From: Rhodococcus qingshengii JCM 15477
GTDB taxonomy: Bacteria; Actinomycetota; Actinomycetes; Mycobacteriales; Mycobacteriaceae
DNA length: 64,000 nt
Reading direction: 5' to 3'
Assembly (NCBI RefSeq): GCF_023221595.1
Contig: NZ_CP096563.1
Location: 4,160,001-4,224,000, forward strand
The notes beneath the pieces are model-generated. The model did not search any database, was not told the origin of the DNA, and was given only the letters and a program-made list of their open reading frames with translations. Positions within the stretch are counted from its first letter, which is position 1, and every line of letters begins with the position of its first letter. Below are positions 24,200-32,821 of the stretch, one piece after another. The position numbers and the translations under genes are program-made.

Positions 24200-25848
24200 A
24201 TTTGCTCCGGTGCGGTGACGCCGAGCAGTTCGAGACCGTTGGCCAGGACCTGTCGGGTGGCGGCGCAGAGAGCCAGACGCGCGCGGTGCACGTCGGTGGC
24301 GTCTTCGTCGCCTTGCGGAAGGATGCGGCACGCGCCGTAGAAGCGGTGGTACGCACCCGCGAGTTCTTCGAGGTAGCGGGCAATACGGTGCGGCTCACGC
24401 AGATTCGCCGCGCTCGACACGACGCGTGGGTACTCGCCGATCGTGCGGATGAGGTCACCCTCCTGCTCGACGGTGAGCAGGGCGAGGTTGCTCGCGTCGG
24501 CGGACAGACCGAGGTCTGCGGCGTTGCGAGCGATCGCCGAGAGGCGTGCGTGCGCGTACTGCACGTAGTAGACGGGGTTCTCGCTGCTGGTCTTGGTCCA
24601 CAGGTCGAGGTCGATGTCGATGCTCGAGTCGACCGACGAGCGGATCATGACGTAACGCGAGGCGTCGACGCCGATTGCCTCGACCAGGTCGTCGAGGGTG
24701 ATGACGGTGCCTGCACGCTTGCTCATCTTGACGGCAGTGCCGTCCTTGACGAGGTTGACCATCTGGCCGATCAGCACCTCGACGGTGTCCGGATCGTCGC
24801 CGAATGCGGCAGCGGCAGCCTTGAGACGGCCGATGTAACCGTGATGGTCGGCGCCGAGCATGTAGATACAGAGGTCGAACCCACGGGCGCGCTTGTTCTG
24901 GAAGTAGGCGATGTCACCGGCGATGTAGGCGGCGTTGCCATCGCTCTTGATGACGACGCGGTCCTTGTCGTCGCCGTAGTCGGTGCTCTTGAGCCACCAC
25001 GCACCGTCTTCGTGGAAGAGGTTGCCCGAACCCTTGAGGGATTCGACGGCCTTCTCGACCGCACCGGATTCGAAGAGCGAGTTCTCGTGGAAGTAGACGT
25101 CGAAGTCGACGCCGAAGTCGTGCAGGGTCTGCTTGATGTGCGTGAACATCAATTCGACGCCGATGGCGCGGAAGGTTTCCTGCTGCTCGTCGGCAGGCAG
25201 ATCCATGACGTCGGGACGCTGCTTCAGAACCGAGGCGGCGATGTCGGCGATGTACGCGCCGGCGTAACCGTCTTCGGGAGCAGGTTCACCCTTCGCTGCA
25301 GCGATCAGCGAACGCGAGAAGCGGTCGATCTGGGCACCGTGATCGTTGAAGTAGTACTCACGTGTTACCAAACCACCCTGCGCGGACAGAATGCGTCCGA
25401 GCGCGTCTCCGACTGCGGCCCAACGGGTTCCACCGAGGTGAATCGGTCCGGTGGGGTTGGCGGAGACGAATTCGAGGTTGATCTTCTTGCCGGCGAGGGA
25501 GTCACCCGAGCCGTACGACGCACCGGCTTCGAGAACCGACACGACGATCGCGCCCTGGGCGTCCTTGTCCAACCGAATGTTGAGGAAGCCGGGCCCGGCG
25601 ATCTCGGCGGATTCGATTCCGTCGGCAGCGGTGAGGGCTTCGGCGATCCAGCCCGCCAGCTCGCGGGGATTCGTGCCGACCTTCTTGGCTACCTGCATGG
25701 CAATGTTGGTGGCGTAATCGCCGTGCTCGGGGTTGCGTGGTCGCTCGACGGTGAGGGTTTCGGGTAGCACGGATACGTCGAGGCCACGATCGGCAAGGAC
25801 GCTCGCTGCGGTTCCGCGGAGCAGTTCGGCAAGGTCAGCTGGAGTCAC
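24196..25848 (-). CDS. argS: Arginyl-tRNA synthetase
   Basis: This class I synthetase charges tRNA-Arg. The 550-residue protein has the N-terminal Add-1 domain, the HIGH-type motif HLGG in [20 protein letters not shown], the KMSKS-type [15 protein letters not shown], and a C-terminal DALR anticodon domain ending [19 protein letters not shown]. It starts with GTG at 25848 and is the first gene of the argS-lysA-hom-thrC-thrB operon. Confidence 0.97.
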   Translation of the reverse strand: MTPADLAELLRGTAASVLADRGLDVSVLPETLTVERPRNPEHGDYATNIAMQVAKKVGTNPRELAGWIAEALTAADGIESAEIAGPGFLNIRLDKDAQGAIVVSVLEAGASYGSGDSLAGKKINLEFVSANPTGPIHLGGTRWAAVGDALGRILSAQGGLVTREYYFNDHGAQIDRFSRSLIAAAKGEPAPEDGYAGAYIADIAASVLKQRPDVMDLPADEQQETFRAIGVELMFTHIKQTLHDFGVDFDVYFHENSLFESGAVEKAVESLKGSGNLFHEDGAWWLKSTDYGDDKDRVVIKSDGNAAYIAGDIAYFQNKRARGFDLCIYMLGADHHGYIGRLKAAAAAFGDDPDTVEVLIGQMVNLVKDGTAVKMSKRAGTVITLDDLVEAIGVDASRYVMIRSSVDSSIDIDLDLWTKTSSENPVYYVQYAHARLSAIARNAADLGLSADASNLALLTVEQEGDLIRTIGEYPRVVSSAANLREPHRIARYLEELAGAYHRFYGACRILPQGDEDATDVHRARLALCAATRQVLANGLELLGVTAPEQM

Positions 25849-26064
25849 AGGTATTCATCCTATTGCCTGCACACCGGAAGTGGAGACTCGCCTCACGCCT
25901 CGCTCTCCGTGAACGTGCGCGGGGCCGCTGTGGCGTGTCGCACGCCACTCTCAAAGTTTGCCCTCAGACTCGGAAAGTACAGTGGTAATGCCCGAGCTAC
26001 CACCGCGTACCTTCATGCGCGGGCGCGCCACACCTCAAGCCCACACACCGAAAGAGCCCAATCG
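25849..26064. promoter_or_regulatory. divergent intergenic region argS / DUF3105
   Basis: The 216 bases between the divergent argS and DUF3105 genes must hold promoters for both. I see no convincing canonical hexamer pair. No T-box or other aminoacyl-tRNA-sensing leader is visible upstream of argS. Confidence 0.3.
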
Positions 26065-26892
26065 ATGCCAAGCGGTTCCGATAGTCGCGGTCCCAACAAG
26101 AACTCCGGGGCCAAATCAGCCAAGGCCATCAAGGCCGCCAACAAGAACAGTCGGCCGGCCAAGAAGGGCAAGGGCGGCGTCCCCGCTCCCCGCCAGATCC
26201 CCTGGCTGTCGATCGGCGCCGGTGTGGCTGTGCTCGCACTCATCGCCGTGCTCGGTATCAATCTGTGGCCCAAGGTCGAGGAGCGGCAGGCCCTCGAGCC
26301 GTACAAGTACAGCTCCGAGAACAAGGATCCGTCCGACAAGATCGACGGCGTCCTCAAGATCGAGTACCCGGCCGGCCAGCACGTCGATTCCACTCAGCGC
26401 GTGGCGTACGACCAGACCCCGCCGTTCGGTGGCCCGCACGACGCCACCTGGGCTAACTGCACCGGAACCGTGTACGCCGACCCGATTCGCACCGAGAACG
26501 CCGTCCACTCGCTCGAGCACGGCGCCATCTGGATCACGTACAACCCCGATCTCGTCGACCAGGACCAGATCGACAGTCTCGCCGGACGCGTGAACGGCAA
26601 GTCCTACATGCTGATGTCGCCGTACCCGGGTCAGAGCAGCCCCATTTCTCTGCAGTCGTGGGGCCATCGCCTCGAGATCGACAAGGCCGACGACGATCGC
26701 ATCGATCAGTTCATCACTGCGCTGAACCAGAACCCGAACGTCTACCCCGAGGTCGGCGCGAGCTGCACCAACCCGCTGTTCACTCCGTCGACGTCGCCGT
26801 TCGATCCGACACCTCCGGGCGCCGACGCCATCCAGATGGACGGCACGGGCGCTACCCCGGCCACCGACGAACAGATTCCCGCCGGTGGATAG
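26065..26892 (+). CDS. DUF3105 membrane-anchored extracytoplasmic protein
   Basis: The 275-residue protein has a basic, Lys-rich cytoplasmic N terminus (1-45), one membrane helix (about 49-70, WLSIGAGVAVLALIAVLGINLW) and an exported DUF3105 domain. The domain includes YDQTPPFGGPHDATWANCTG and NAVHSLEHGAIWITYNPDL; conserved His and Cys residues (GGPH, NC, SLEHGA) suggest metal or redox chemistry, but the function is unknown. I use the ATG at 26065; the upstream frame lacks homology. It overlaps the next gene by eight bases and is probably co-translated. Confidence 0.85.
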   Translation: MPSGSDSRGPNKNSGAKSAKAIKAANKNSRPAKKGKGGVPAPRQIPWLSIGAGVAVLALIAVLGINLWPKVEERQALEPYKYSSENKDPSDKIDGVLKIEYPAGQHVDSTQRVAYDQTPPFGGPHDATWANCTGTVYADPIRTENAVHSLEHGAIWITYNPDLVDQDQIDSLAGRVNGKSYMLMSPYPGQSSPISLQSWGHRLEIDKADDDRIDQFITALNQNPNVYPEVGASCTNPLFTPSTSPFDPTPPGADAIQMDGTGATPATDEQIPAGG

Positions 26893-27604
26893 TTCGACGA
26901 ACACCGATCAGTCTTCGAAGCCGAGTCAGCGCACCGCACTGCTGATCATCGGTCTGATCGGCGCGATCGCCGTCGGTTTTGCGCTCGGCGCACTGACCAA
27001 CCTCCTCGGACCCGATGCGAAGTCGTCACTGACCGTTCCGGCTTCGGATTCGGTGGACGTGGGCTTCGCGCAGGACATGAGCGTGCATCACAGCCAGGCC
27101 GTCGACATGGCGTCCATCGCCCTGACGAAGTCCACGGACAACGACGTACGCACGCTGGCGTTCGACATCTTGACCACGCAGCAGAACCAGCTCGGTCAGA
27201 TGCAGGCGTGGCTGACCATGTGGGATCAGCCGCTGTCCAAGGTGGGCCCGTACATGGAGTGGATGTCGTCGGATTCGGGCTCCGGCCATGGATCGCACGG
27301 GACTTCGGCCACGATGGACATGAGTCATTCCGGGCCGGTCGACACCATGCCCGGCATGGCGTCCCCCGAGGACCTTGCGGCTCTCCGCGCAGCGGAAGGT
27401 CTGCAACTCGACACCTTGTTCCTGCAGCTGATGCTTCGTCACCACGAAGGTGGGCTTCCGATGATGGAGTACGCAGCAGCCGACGCCACCGAGGGGCCGG
27501 TGCGCAGCCTGGCGCAGACGATGGTCAACACGCAGCAGAGCGAGTCCAAGCTGATGACCGACATGTTGGCAGCTCGCGGCGCAGTGCCACTGCCCATGAA
27601 CTGA
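26885..27604 (+). CDS. DUF305 exported His/Met-rich protein
   Basis: The 239-residue protein starts with GTG inside the end of the preceding gene. After a membrane anchor (about 18-40, ALLIIGLIGAIAVGFALGAL) comes a DUF305 four-helix domain with FAQDMSVHHSQAVDMA and LMLRHHEGGLPMMEYAA, plus a central Gly/His/Met segment (GSGHGSHGTSATMDMSHSG). DUF305 proteins are ferritin-like, and some (for example cyanobacterial CopM) bind copper. A copper or metal-binding role is inferred from the His/Met pattern. Confidence 0.88.
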   Translation: MDSSTNTDQSSKPSQRTALLIIGLIGAIAVGFALGALTNLLGPDAKSSLTVPASDSVDVGFAQDMSVHHSQAVDMASIALTKSTDNDVRTLAFDILTTQQNQLGQMQAWLTMWDQPLSKVGPYMEWMSSDSGSGHGSHGTSATMDMSHSGPVDTMPGMASPEDLAALRAAEGLQLDTLFLQLMLRHHEGGLPMMEYAAADATEGPVRSLAQTMVNTQQSESKLMTDMLAARGAVPLPMN

Positions 27605-27640
27605 GCAGAACTGAACTGAGCCGAGAATGTTCAGACCCAA

Positions 27641-27680
27641 CTGGGCCTGGTCCTGAATTTCAGGACCAGGTCCAGTTTTC
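27641..27680. terminator. bidirectional terminator between DUF305 and xfp genes
   Basis: A 17-base stem with one mismatch (CTGGGCCTGGTCCTGAA paired with TTCAGGACCAGGTCCAG) is followed by TTTTCT on the plus strand. It lies between convergent genes and includes the last codons and stop of xfp, so the xfp message ends inside the hairpin. Confidence 0.85.
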
Positions 27681-30029
27681 TACTTCCGGCATGTCTTCGA
27701 GGTGCTCGACGATGTAACGCGAGTGCTTTTCGAGTTGTGTGCGGCAGAACTCCGCCAACTCGGACGCCCCGGCCGGCCGACGCTTGGAGCGTCGTAGCGC
27801 CTCGATCACCAGGTGGTAGCGGCTCATCTTGTTGAGGACGACCATGTCGAACGGTGTTGTGGTTGTTCCCTGTTCACTGAATCCGCGAACGTGGAAGCGC
27901 TCGGGACTCGGACGCCCGTGAATCAGTTCGTGCACGGCACGCGAGTATCCGTGGAATGCGAACACGACGTCGGTCTGCGCGGAGAACAGATCGAGGAAGA
28001 CCCGCTCCCCGAATCCGTGGGGATGCTCGGTTGGCGTCAGCAAGGCCATCAGATCGACGACGTTGACGACGCGGGTGATCAGTTCGGGTGTGTGATCGCG
28101 CAGCAACTGTGCAGCAGCCAGGATCTCCTGCGTCGGCACATCTCCCGCGGCGGCCAGGACCACGTCCGGTTCCTGTCCGCGAGCCTCGGTTCCGGCCCAT
28201 TCCCAGACCGAAGCGCCCGCCGCGCAGTGCTCGTGCGCTTGCTCGAGCGTGAGGTACTGCAGGTGCGGTTGCTTGTCCACGACTATCAGGTTGACGTGGT
28301 CGGTACTACGCAGGCAGTGATCCGAGATCGAGAGCAACGTGTTGGAATCCGGCGGCAGCCACACGCGGATCACACTGGGTGCCAAGGGAATAACGGCGTC
28401 GATCATGCCGGGGCCCTGATGACTGAATCCGTTGTGGTCGTTGCGCCAGCACGTACTGGTCAACAGCACGTTGAGCGAAGCAACAGACGCCCGCCACGGC
28501 AGGTCGACGGCATGTTGGAGCCACTTGGCGTGCTGGATGAGCATCGACACGCTCACCATCGCAAATGCTTCGTAGCTCGCGAACATCCCGTGTCGGCCCG
28601 ACAGCAGATAGCCCTCGAGCCATCCCTCGCAGAGGTGCTCGCTGAGGACCTCCATGACACGACCGTCCGCGGACAGCCCGTCGTCGTAGTCGGTGATCGG
28701 CAGTTGCCAGCAGCGATCGGTTGTCTCGAATACGGCGCCGAGGCGATTGCTCGACGTCTCGTCCGGACAGAAGAGTCGGAAGATCCCGCCGCTGTCCTCG
28801 GTTTCCGTGGCGGCGTAGATGTCGCGCAGAAGCTCGCCGAGAACTCGCGTCGTCTCGTGGAAGGTCGAACCCGGGGATTGGATGGGAAGCGCATACTTTT
28901 CGAGCGGCGGCATCGGGAGATCGACGCGAAGTCGTCCACCGTTCGCGTAGGGAGTGCTCCCCATGCGCTTGTCCCCCGTCGGCGACAGCGCCGCCAGTTC
29001 CGCGACGAGTGATCCGTTGGCGTCGAACAACTCGTCCGGACGGTACGACCGCATCCACTCTTCGAGTTGCCGCAGATGTGATTCGTTGCTTCGCACGCCG
29101 GACAACGGCACCTGGTGCGCACGATGTGTGCCCTCGACCAAGATTCCGTCGACGGTGTGTGGACCGGTCCATCCTTTCGGCGTCCGCAACACGATTGCCG
29201 GCCACGAACCCGTCCACTCCTCTCCGCGGCGTGCGGCACCCTGCATCTCGCGGATCTTCTCGTGCGCCTGCGAGATCGCTTGATACAGCTGAGGAAACAC
29301 CGCGTCGGGGTCGTCACCGGAGACGACGATCGGCGCCCACCCCTGTCCACCAAGATAGGCCTGGATGTCTTCGTCGCTGCTGCGTCCGTAGACCGTCGGC
29401 CCGGCGATCTTGGCACCGTTCACGTGCAGGATCGGCAGCACCGCGCCGTCGCGTCGTGGATTCAGGAACGCCGGGAGCTTCCACGAGCCGGACAACGGCC
29501 CGGTCTCCGCTTCGCCGTCGCCGATCACACAGGCCACCACGAGGTTCGGATGATCGAAGGCAGCGCCGGCCGCATGGGCAAGGGCGTAGCCGAGCTCGCC
29601 GCCTTCGTGGATGCTTCCGGGTGTCTGCACACTCACATGGCTGGGCACTCCGCCGGGAGCGGAGAATCGCCGACACATCCGGTGGATGCCCTCGGCGTCG
29701 TCCGAGACTTCCGGATAGATCTCCGAGTACGTTCCCTCGAGATACGTCGACGCGACCAGCGCCGGACCGCCGTGCCCGGGACCGGTCACGTAAAGCCAGT
29801 CTGCGCCGGTGGCGACGATGTGCCGATTGAGGAGCGTGTAGATCATCGACAAGCCGGGGCTGGTCCCCCAGTGCCCGAGCAGTCGGGGCTTGATGTGCTC
29901 GGCACGCAACGGTTCCCGCAGAAGCGTGTTGTCCTTCAGATAGATCTGCGCGACGGTCAGGTAGTTGGCCGCTGCCCACCACTTCAGGTCGAGCGCGAGC
30001 TGGTCTTCGGAATAGTGGTGATCGGTCAT
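27660..30029 (-). CDS. xfp: Xylulose-5-phosphate/fructose-6-phosphate phosphoketolase
   Basis: This thiamine-diphosphate enzyme cleaves xylulose-5-P (and usually fructose-6-P) with phosphate to acetyl phosphate plus an aldose phosphate. The 789-residue length is typical. It has the N-terminal LLGHWGTSPG, the ThDP-binding VACVIGDGEAETGPLSGSW, the GGQGWAP region and a C-terminal VVNVVDLMAL. I choose ATG 30029, preceded by GGGAG; one codon upstream is a TTG. No acetate kinase or pta lies nearby, so it appears as a single-gene unit. Confidence 0.95.
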   Translation of the reverse strand: MTDHHYSEDQLALDLKWWAAANYLTVAQIYLKDNTLLREPLRAEHIKPRLLGHWGTSPGLSMIYTLLNRHIVATGADWLYVTGPGHGGPALVASTYLEGTYSEIYPEVSDDAEGIHRMCRRFSAPGGVPSHVSVQTPGSIHEGGELGYALAHAAGAAFDHPNLVVACVIGDGEAETGPLSGSWKLPAFLNPRRDGAVLPILHVNGAKIAGPTVYGRSSDEDIQAYLGGQGWAPIVVSGDDPDAVFPQLYQAISQAHEKIREMQGAARRGEEWTGSWPAIVLRTPKGWTGPHTVDGILVEGTHRAHQVPLSGVRSNESHLRQLEEWMRSYRPDELFDANGSLVAELAALSPTGDKRMGSTPYANGGRLRVDLPMPPLEKYALPIQSPGSTFHETTRVLGELLRDIYAATETEDSGGIFRLFCPDETSSNRLGAVFETTDRCWQLPITDYDDGLSADGRVMEVLSEHLCEGWLEGYLLSGRHGMFASYEAFAMVSVSMLIQHAKWLQHAVDLPWRASVASLNVLLTSTCWRNDHNGFSHQGPGMIDAVIPLAPSVIRVWLPPDSNTLLSISDHCLRSTDHVNLIVVDKQPHLQYLTLEQAHEHCAAGASVWEWAGTEARGQEPDVVLAAAGDVPTQEILAAAQLLRDHTPELITRVVNVVDLMALLTPTEHPHGFGERVFLDLFSAQTDVVFAFHGYSRAVHELIHGRPSPERFHVRGFSEQGTTTTPFDMVVLNKMSRYHLVIEALRRSKRRPAGASELAEFCRTQLEKHSRYIVEHLEDMPEVENWTWS

Positions 30030-30032
30030 CAA

Positions 30033-30272
30033 CGACTCCCGTACCTCACGAGGGTGCCCGAGCAGTCCGCCCGAGCCTGTGCTCAGAGCCGAGCCTAGGC
30101 GTAAAAAGCATCCGAGTCAGTCGGTACAGATGATTCGACGACCATGGTCCCCGGCCGCATCCTCGACTACCTCACGCGAGGACGCCATGCCGAGACGGGT
30201 GCCGGTTTGGTCTTGTCCCCCCGTGATGCGCTACGCTAACGCAGCCCAATCGGCACACCGAAAGTTCGGTGC
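30033..30272. other. xfp / tRNA-Arg intergenic region
   Basis: These 240 bases separate the divergent xfp and tRNA-Arg genes and must hold both promoters. No confident -35/-10 pair was identified. A TTGTCC followed 13 bases later by TACGCT, just before the tRNA, has poor spacing. No ORF is supported. Confidence 0.3.
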
Positions 30273-30345
30273 GCCCCCGTAGCTCAGGGGATAGAGCGTT
30301 CGCCTCCGGAGCGAAAGGTCGCAGGTTCGAATCCTGCCGGGGGCA
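30273..30345 (+). tRNA. tRNA-Arg (CCG anticodon)
   Basis: The 73-base cloverleaf has a seven-pair acceptor stem (GCCCCCG / CGGGGGC), D-arm GCTC-AGGGGATA-GAGC, anticodon stem TTCGC/GCGAA around loop CTCCGGA (anticodon CCG, reading CGG), and T-arm GCAGG-TTCGAAT-CCTGC. Discriminator A is followed by an encoded CCA (30346-30348). Confidence 0.97.
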
Positions 30346-30437
30346 CCACGAAGACGCAGGTCAGCGATTGATCGTCGACCTCTTCACGGTGCCACACCAA
30401 AATATTCAGGGCAATCTACCCGACTACTGTCGATCTC

Positions 30438-31364
30438 ATGCCTCGCATCGATCCTGCTCCCACGTACACGATGCGTCAGCTTGCTGCGTTTGTCGCGGTA
30501 GCCGAGACCGGAACGATCAGTGCCGCGGCCGAGCGCCTGCACCTCTCTCCTTCCGCCCTGTCCGCGGCGCTCACCGAACTCGAACGCGCGCTCAAAGTTC
30601 AACTGTGCGTTCGCCGTCGCTCATTCGGCATTCAACTGACCCGCACCGGTGAATCCGTTCTGGTGCGCGCCCGGGCGCTACTTCAGCAAGCCGGGGAACT
30701 CGAATCCGATGCGCTCGGAACCGGCGGAAGCGTGTCGGGGCCCATCGCGATCGGCTGTTATCCCGCTCTGGGGCCGACGGTGTTGCCGTCGATGATCGCC
30801 GGGTTCACCCGTGAGAATCCTGACGCGCAGGTGGAGTTCCGCGAGGACACTCAGAATCGGCTCCAGACACATCTCGAGAACGGCGAGTTGGACCTCGCAA
30901 TCGCTTACGACCTGGACCTGTCTCCACAATTGCGCACAGTTCCGTTGGCCATCCGCGAACCCTTGATCGTCCTGGGTGCAGAACACCCACTCGCGCGGTC
31001 CGAGCGACCGATCCATCTTCCGGACCTGGCGGAACACCCGATGGTTCTCCTCGACGCGCCGCCGAGCACCAAACACGCGCTCGACGTCTGTCGCGCAGGC
31101 GGATTCGCCCCGAAGGTTGCCTACAGAACTGCGAACTTCGAGACGGCGAGGGCATTTGTCGGCCGTGGCCTCGGCTGGACGCTGCTACTCCAGCGGCCCA
31201 AGATCGACGTCACGTACGAGGGGCTCGAGGTGGTCGTCAAGACCATCGCTTCCCCCGCCGTGCCGTCGGTGCTCGTAGTTCTCGCTTGGCACCAGAACAC
31301 TCGCCTCAGCCGCGTCGCACGCGCTTTCATAGAATTCGTTTCACCCTCAGAACCTGTCCAATAG
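30438..31364 (+). CDS. LysR-family transcriptional regulator
   Basis: The 308-residue protein has an N-terminal winged HTH (about 10-65, MRQLAAFVAVAETGTISAAA and LHLSPSALSAALTELE) and a periplasmic-binding-like effector domain with GPIAIGCYPALGPTVLPSMI. It lies 128 bases upstream of an MFS transporter and a flavoprotein hydroxylase on the same strand. It is the obvious candidate regulator of that pair, probably responding to an aromatic substrate or its metabolite (inference). It is not divergent from its targets, unlike many LysR genes. Confidence 0.92.
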   Translation: MPRIDPAPTYTMRQLAAFVAVAETGTISAAAERLHLSPSALSAALTELERALKVQLCVRRRSFGIQLTRTGESVLVRARALLQQAGELESDALGTGGSVSGPIAIGCYPALGPTVLPSMIAGFTRENPDAQVEFREDTQNRLQTHLENGELDLAIAYDLDLSPQLRTVPLAIREPLIVLGAEHPLARSERPIHLPDLAEHPMVLLDAPPSTKHALDVCRAGGFAPKVAYRTANFETARAFVGRGLGWTLLLQRPKIDVTYEGLEVVVKTIASPAVPSVLVVLAWHQNTRLSRVARAFIEFVSPSEPVQ

Positions 31365-31492
31365 TCCCGCTACCAGGCAGCGGAGCTGGTTCCACGCATT
31401 TTCCGTGCAAGAACCTCCAATTCTTTCGCTTTTCAATTGTTGTGGCGCACGTCATTGTTTCTTCAAGCCACATTCATCTCGAAAGGCACTTC

Positions 31493-32821
31493 ATGACCTC
31501 CATCGCCTCACCGACCGCAACGCGCGCCGCCGCGACGGTCAAGGCGCGTAAGGCCGCCCTCGGCAGCTTTGTCGGCACCGCCATCGAGTGGTACGACTTC
31601 TTCATCTACGGCACCGCCGCCGCACTCGTGCTCGGCAAGCAGTTCTTCCCCGGCACGTCCGATCTGGCCGGCACCCTCGCCGCCTTCGCCACCCTCGCCG
31701 TCGGATTCGTCGCGCGTCCCATCGGCGGAATCGTGATGGGCCACTTCGGCGACCGCATCGGACGCAAATCCATGTTGGTCACCTCGTTGATGCTGATGGG
31801 CTGCGCCACCGTTGCCATCGGGCTGCTACCCAACTACGCCGCTATCGGCGTCTTTGCCCCCATACTCCTGGTGACCTTGCGATTCGTTCAGGGACTCGGT
31901 GTCGGCGGCGAGTGGGGCGGCGCAGTTCTGGTCGCCACCGAAAACGCACCGGAGGGCAGGAAGGGGCTGTACGGCAGCGCACCACAAATCGGTGTTCCCG
32001 CAGGCGTACTGGTGGCCAATCTCGTCTATCTCCCCCTCGCCGCCTTCATGGACGACGATGCATTCAACTCCTGGGGATGGCGAATCCCGTTCCTGCTCAG
32101 CGCAGTTCTGGTGGGCGTTGCGATGTGGATCCGACTCGGCCTCGAGGAAAGTGACGAGTTCACCGCGTCGAAGTCCGAAGCACCGGCGGAGTCCATGCCG
32201 ATTCTCGAGGTTCTCACCAGACACTGGAAGACAGTGCTCCTCGCCGGTGGAACCTTCATCGCCACCAACGGAATTGCCTACGCGTACATGGTCTACGTCC
32301 TCAAGTACGGCGAGACCGAACTCGGCTTCAGCAAGACCACGATGCTCTTCCTTCTCATCGCATCCTGCCCGTTCTGGATGGCGGGAATGGCTTTCAGCGC
32401 TCACAAGTCGGACACTCTCGGACGCCGGACCGTCTACATCCGCAGTTCGATCACCCTGGTAGTGGCGGCAGCGGTGTTCTTTCCGCTGATCGACACAGCG
32501 ATCGTTCCGGTGATGCTCGTATCGATGATCGCCCTCGGCTTCACGCTCGGCTGCTGCGCCGGCCCACAAGCGGCACTGTTCGCCGAATTGTTTCCCGCAC
32601 ACATCCGCTACAGCGGAGCGCCACTCGGCTACCAGATCGGCGCAATCCTCGGCGGCGGTCTGGCCCCGATGATCGCCACCGCGCTCTACGCCGCCTTCGA
32701 CACCTCGTTCGCCATCACCGTGTACTTCGTGATCATTGCCGTGATCAGCCTGGTTTCCATCCTGCTGCTCCCGGAACCTCAATTGATCCCGAAAAACACT
32801 GCCGCACAGAAAGCCTCGTGA
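31493..32821 (+). CDS. MFS metabolite:H+ symporter (MHS family)
   Basis: The 442-residue protein has 12 predicted membrane helices and the MHS hallmarks GSFVGTAIEWYDFFIYGTAAAL near the N terminus, the loop motif GHFGDRIGRKSML, and QGLGVGGEWGGAVLVATENAP. The family imports carboxylates such as shikimate, proline and aromatic acids. I use ATG 31493 with GAAAGG upstream; the longer frame lacks a signal. The stop overlaps the following hydroxylase start (GTGA), so transporter and enzyme are coupled. Uptake of the hydroxylase substrate is the likely job. Confidence 0.9.
   Translation: MTSIASPTATRAAATVKARKAALGSFVGTAIEWYDFFIYGTAAALVLGKQFFPGTSDLAGTLAAFATLAVGFVARPIGGIVMGHFGDRIGRKSMLVTSLMLMGCATVAIGLLPNYAAIGVFAPILLVTLRFVQGLGVGGEWGGAVLVATENAPEGRKGLYGSAPQIGVPAGVLVANLVYLPLAAFMDDDAFNSWGWRIPFLLSAVLVGVAMWIRLGLEESDEFTASKSEAPAESMPILEVLTRHWKTVLLAGGTFIATNGIAYAYMVYVLKYGETELGFSKTTMLFLLIASCPFWMAGMAFSAHKSDTLGRRTVYIRSSITLVVAAAVFFPLIDTAIVPVMLVSMIALGFTLGCCAGPQAALFAELFPAHIRYSGAPLGYQIGAILGGGLAPMIATALYAAFDTSFAITVYFVIIAVISLVSILLLPEPQLIPKNTAAQKAS

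Noticed and set aside
24100..25767. 555-codon plus-strand open frame
   Set aside because: It is antisense to argS and lysA; no motif is recognisable, while argS has all class I motifs.
24199..25848. T-box or amino-acid riboswitch before argS, lysA or the thr genes
   Set aside because: No T-box signature (AGGGUGGNACCGCG-like) or structured leader is present; these genes overlap head to tail.
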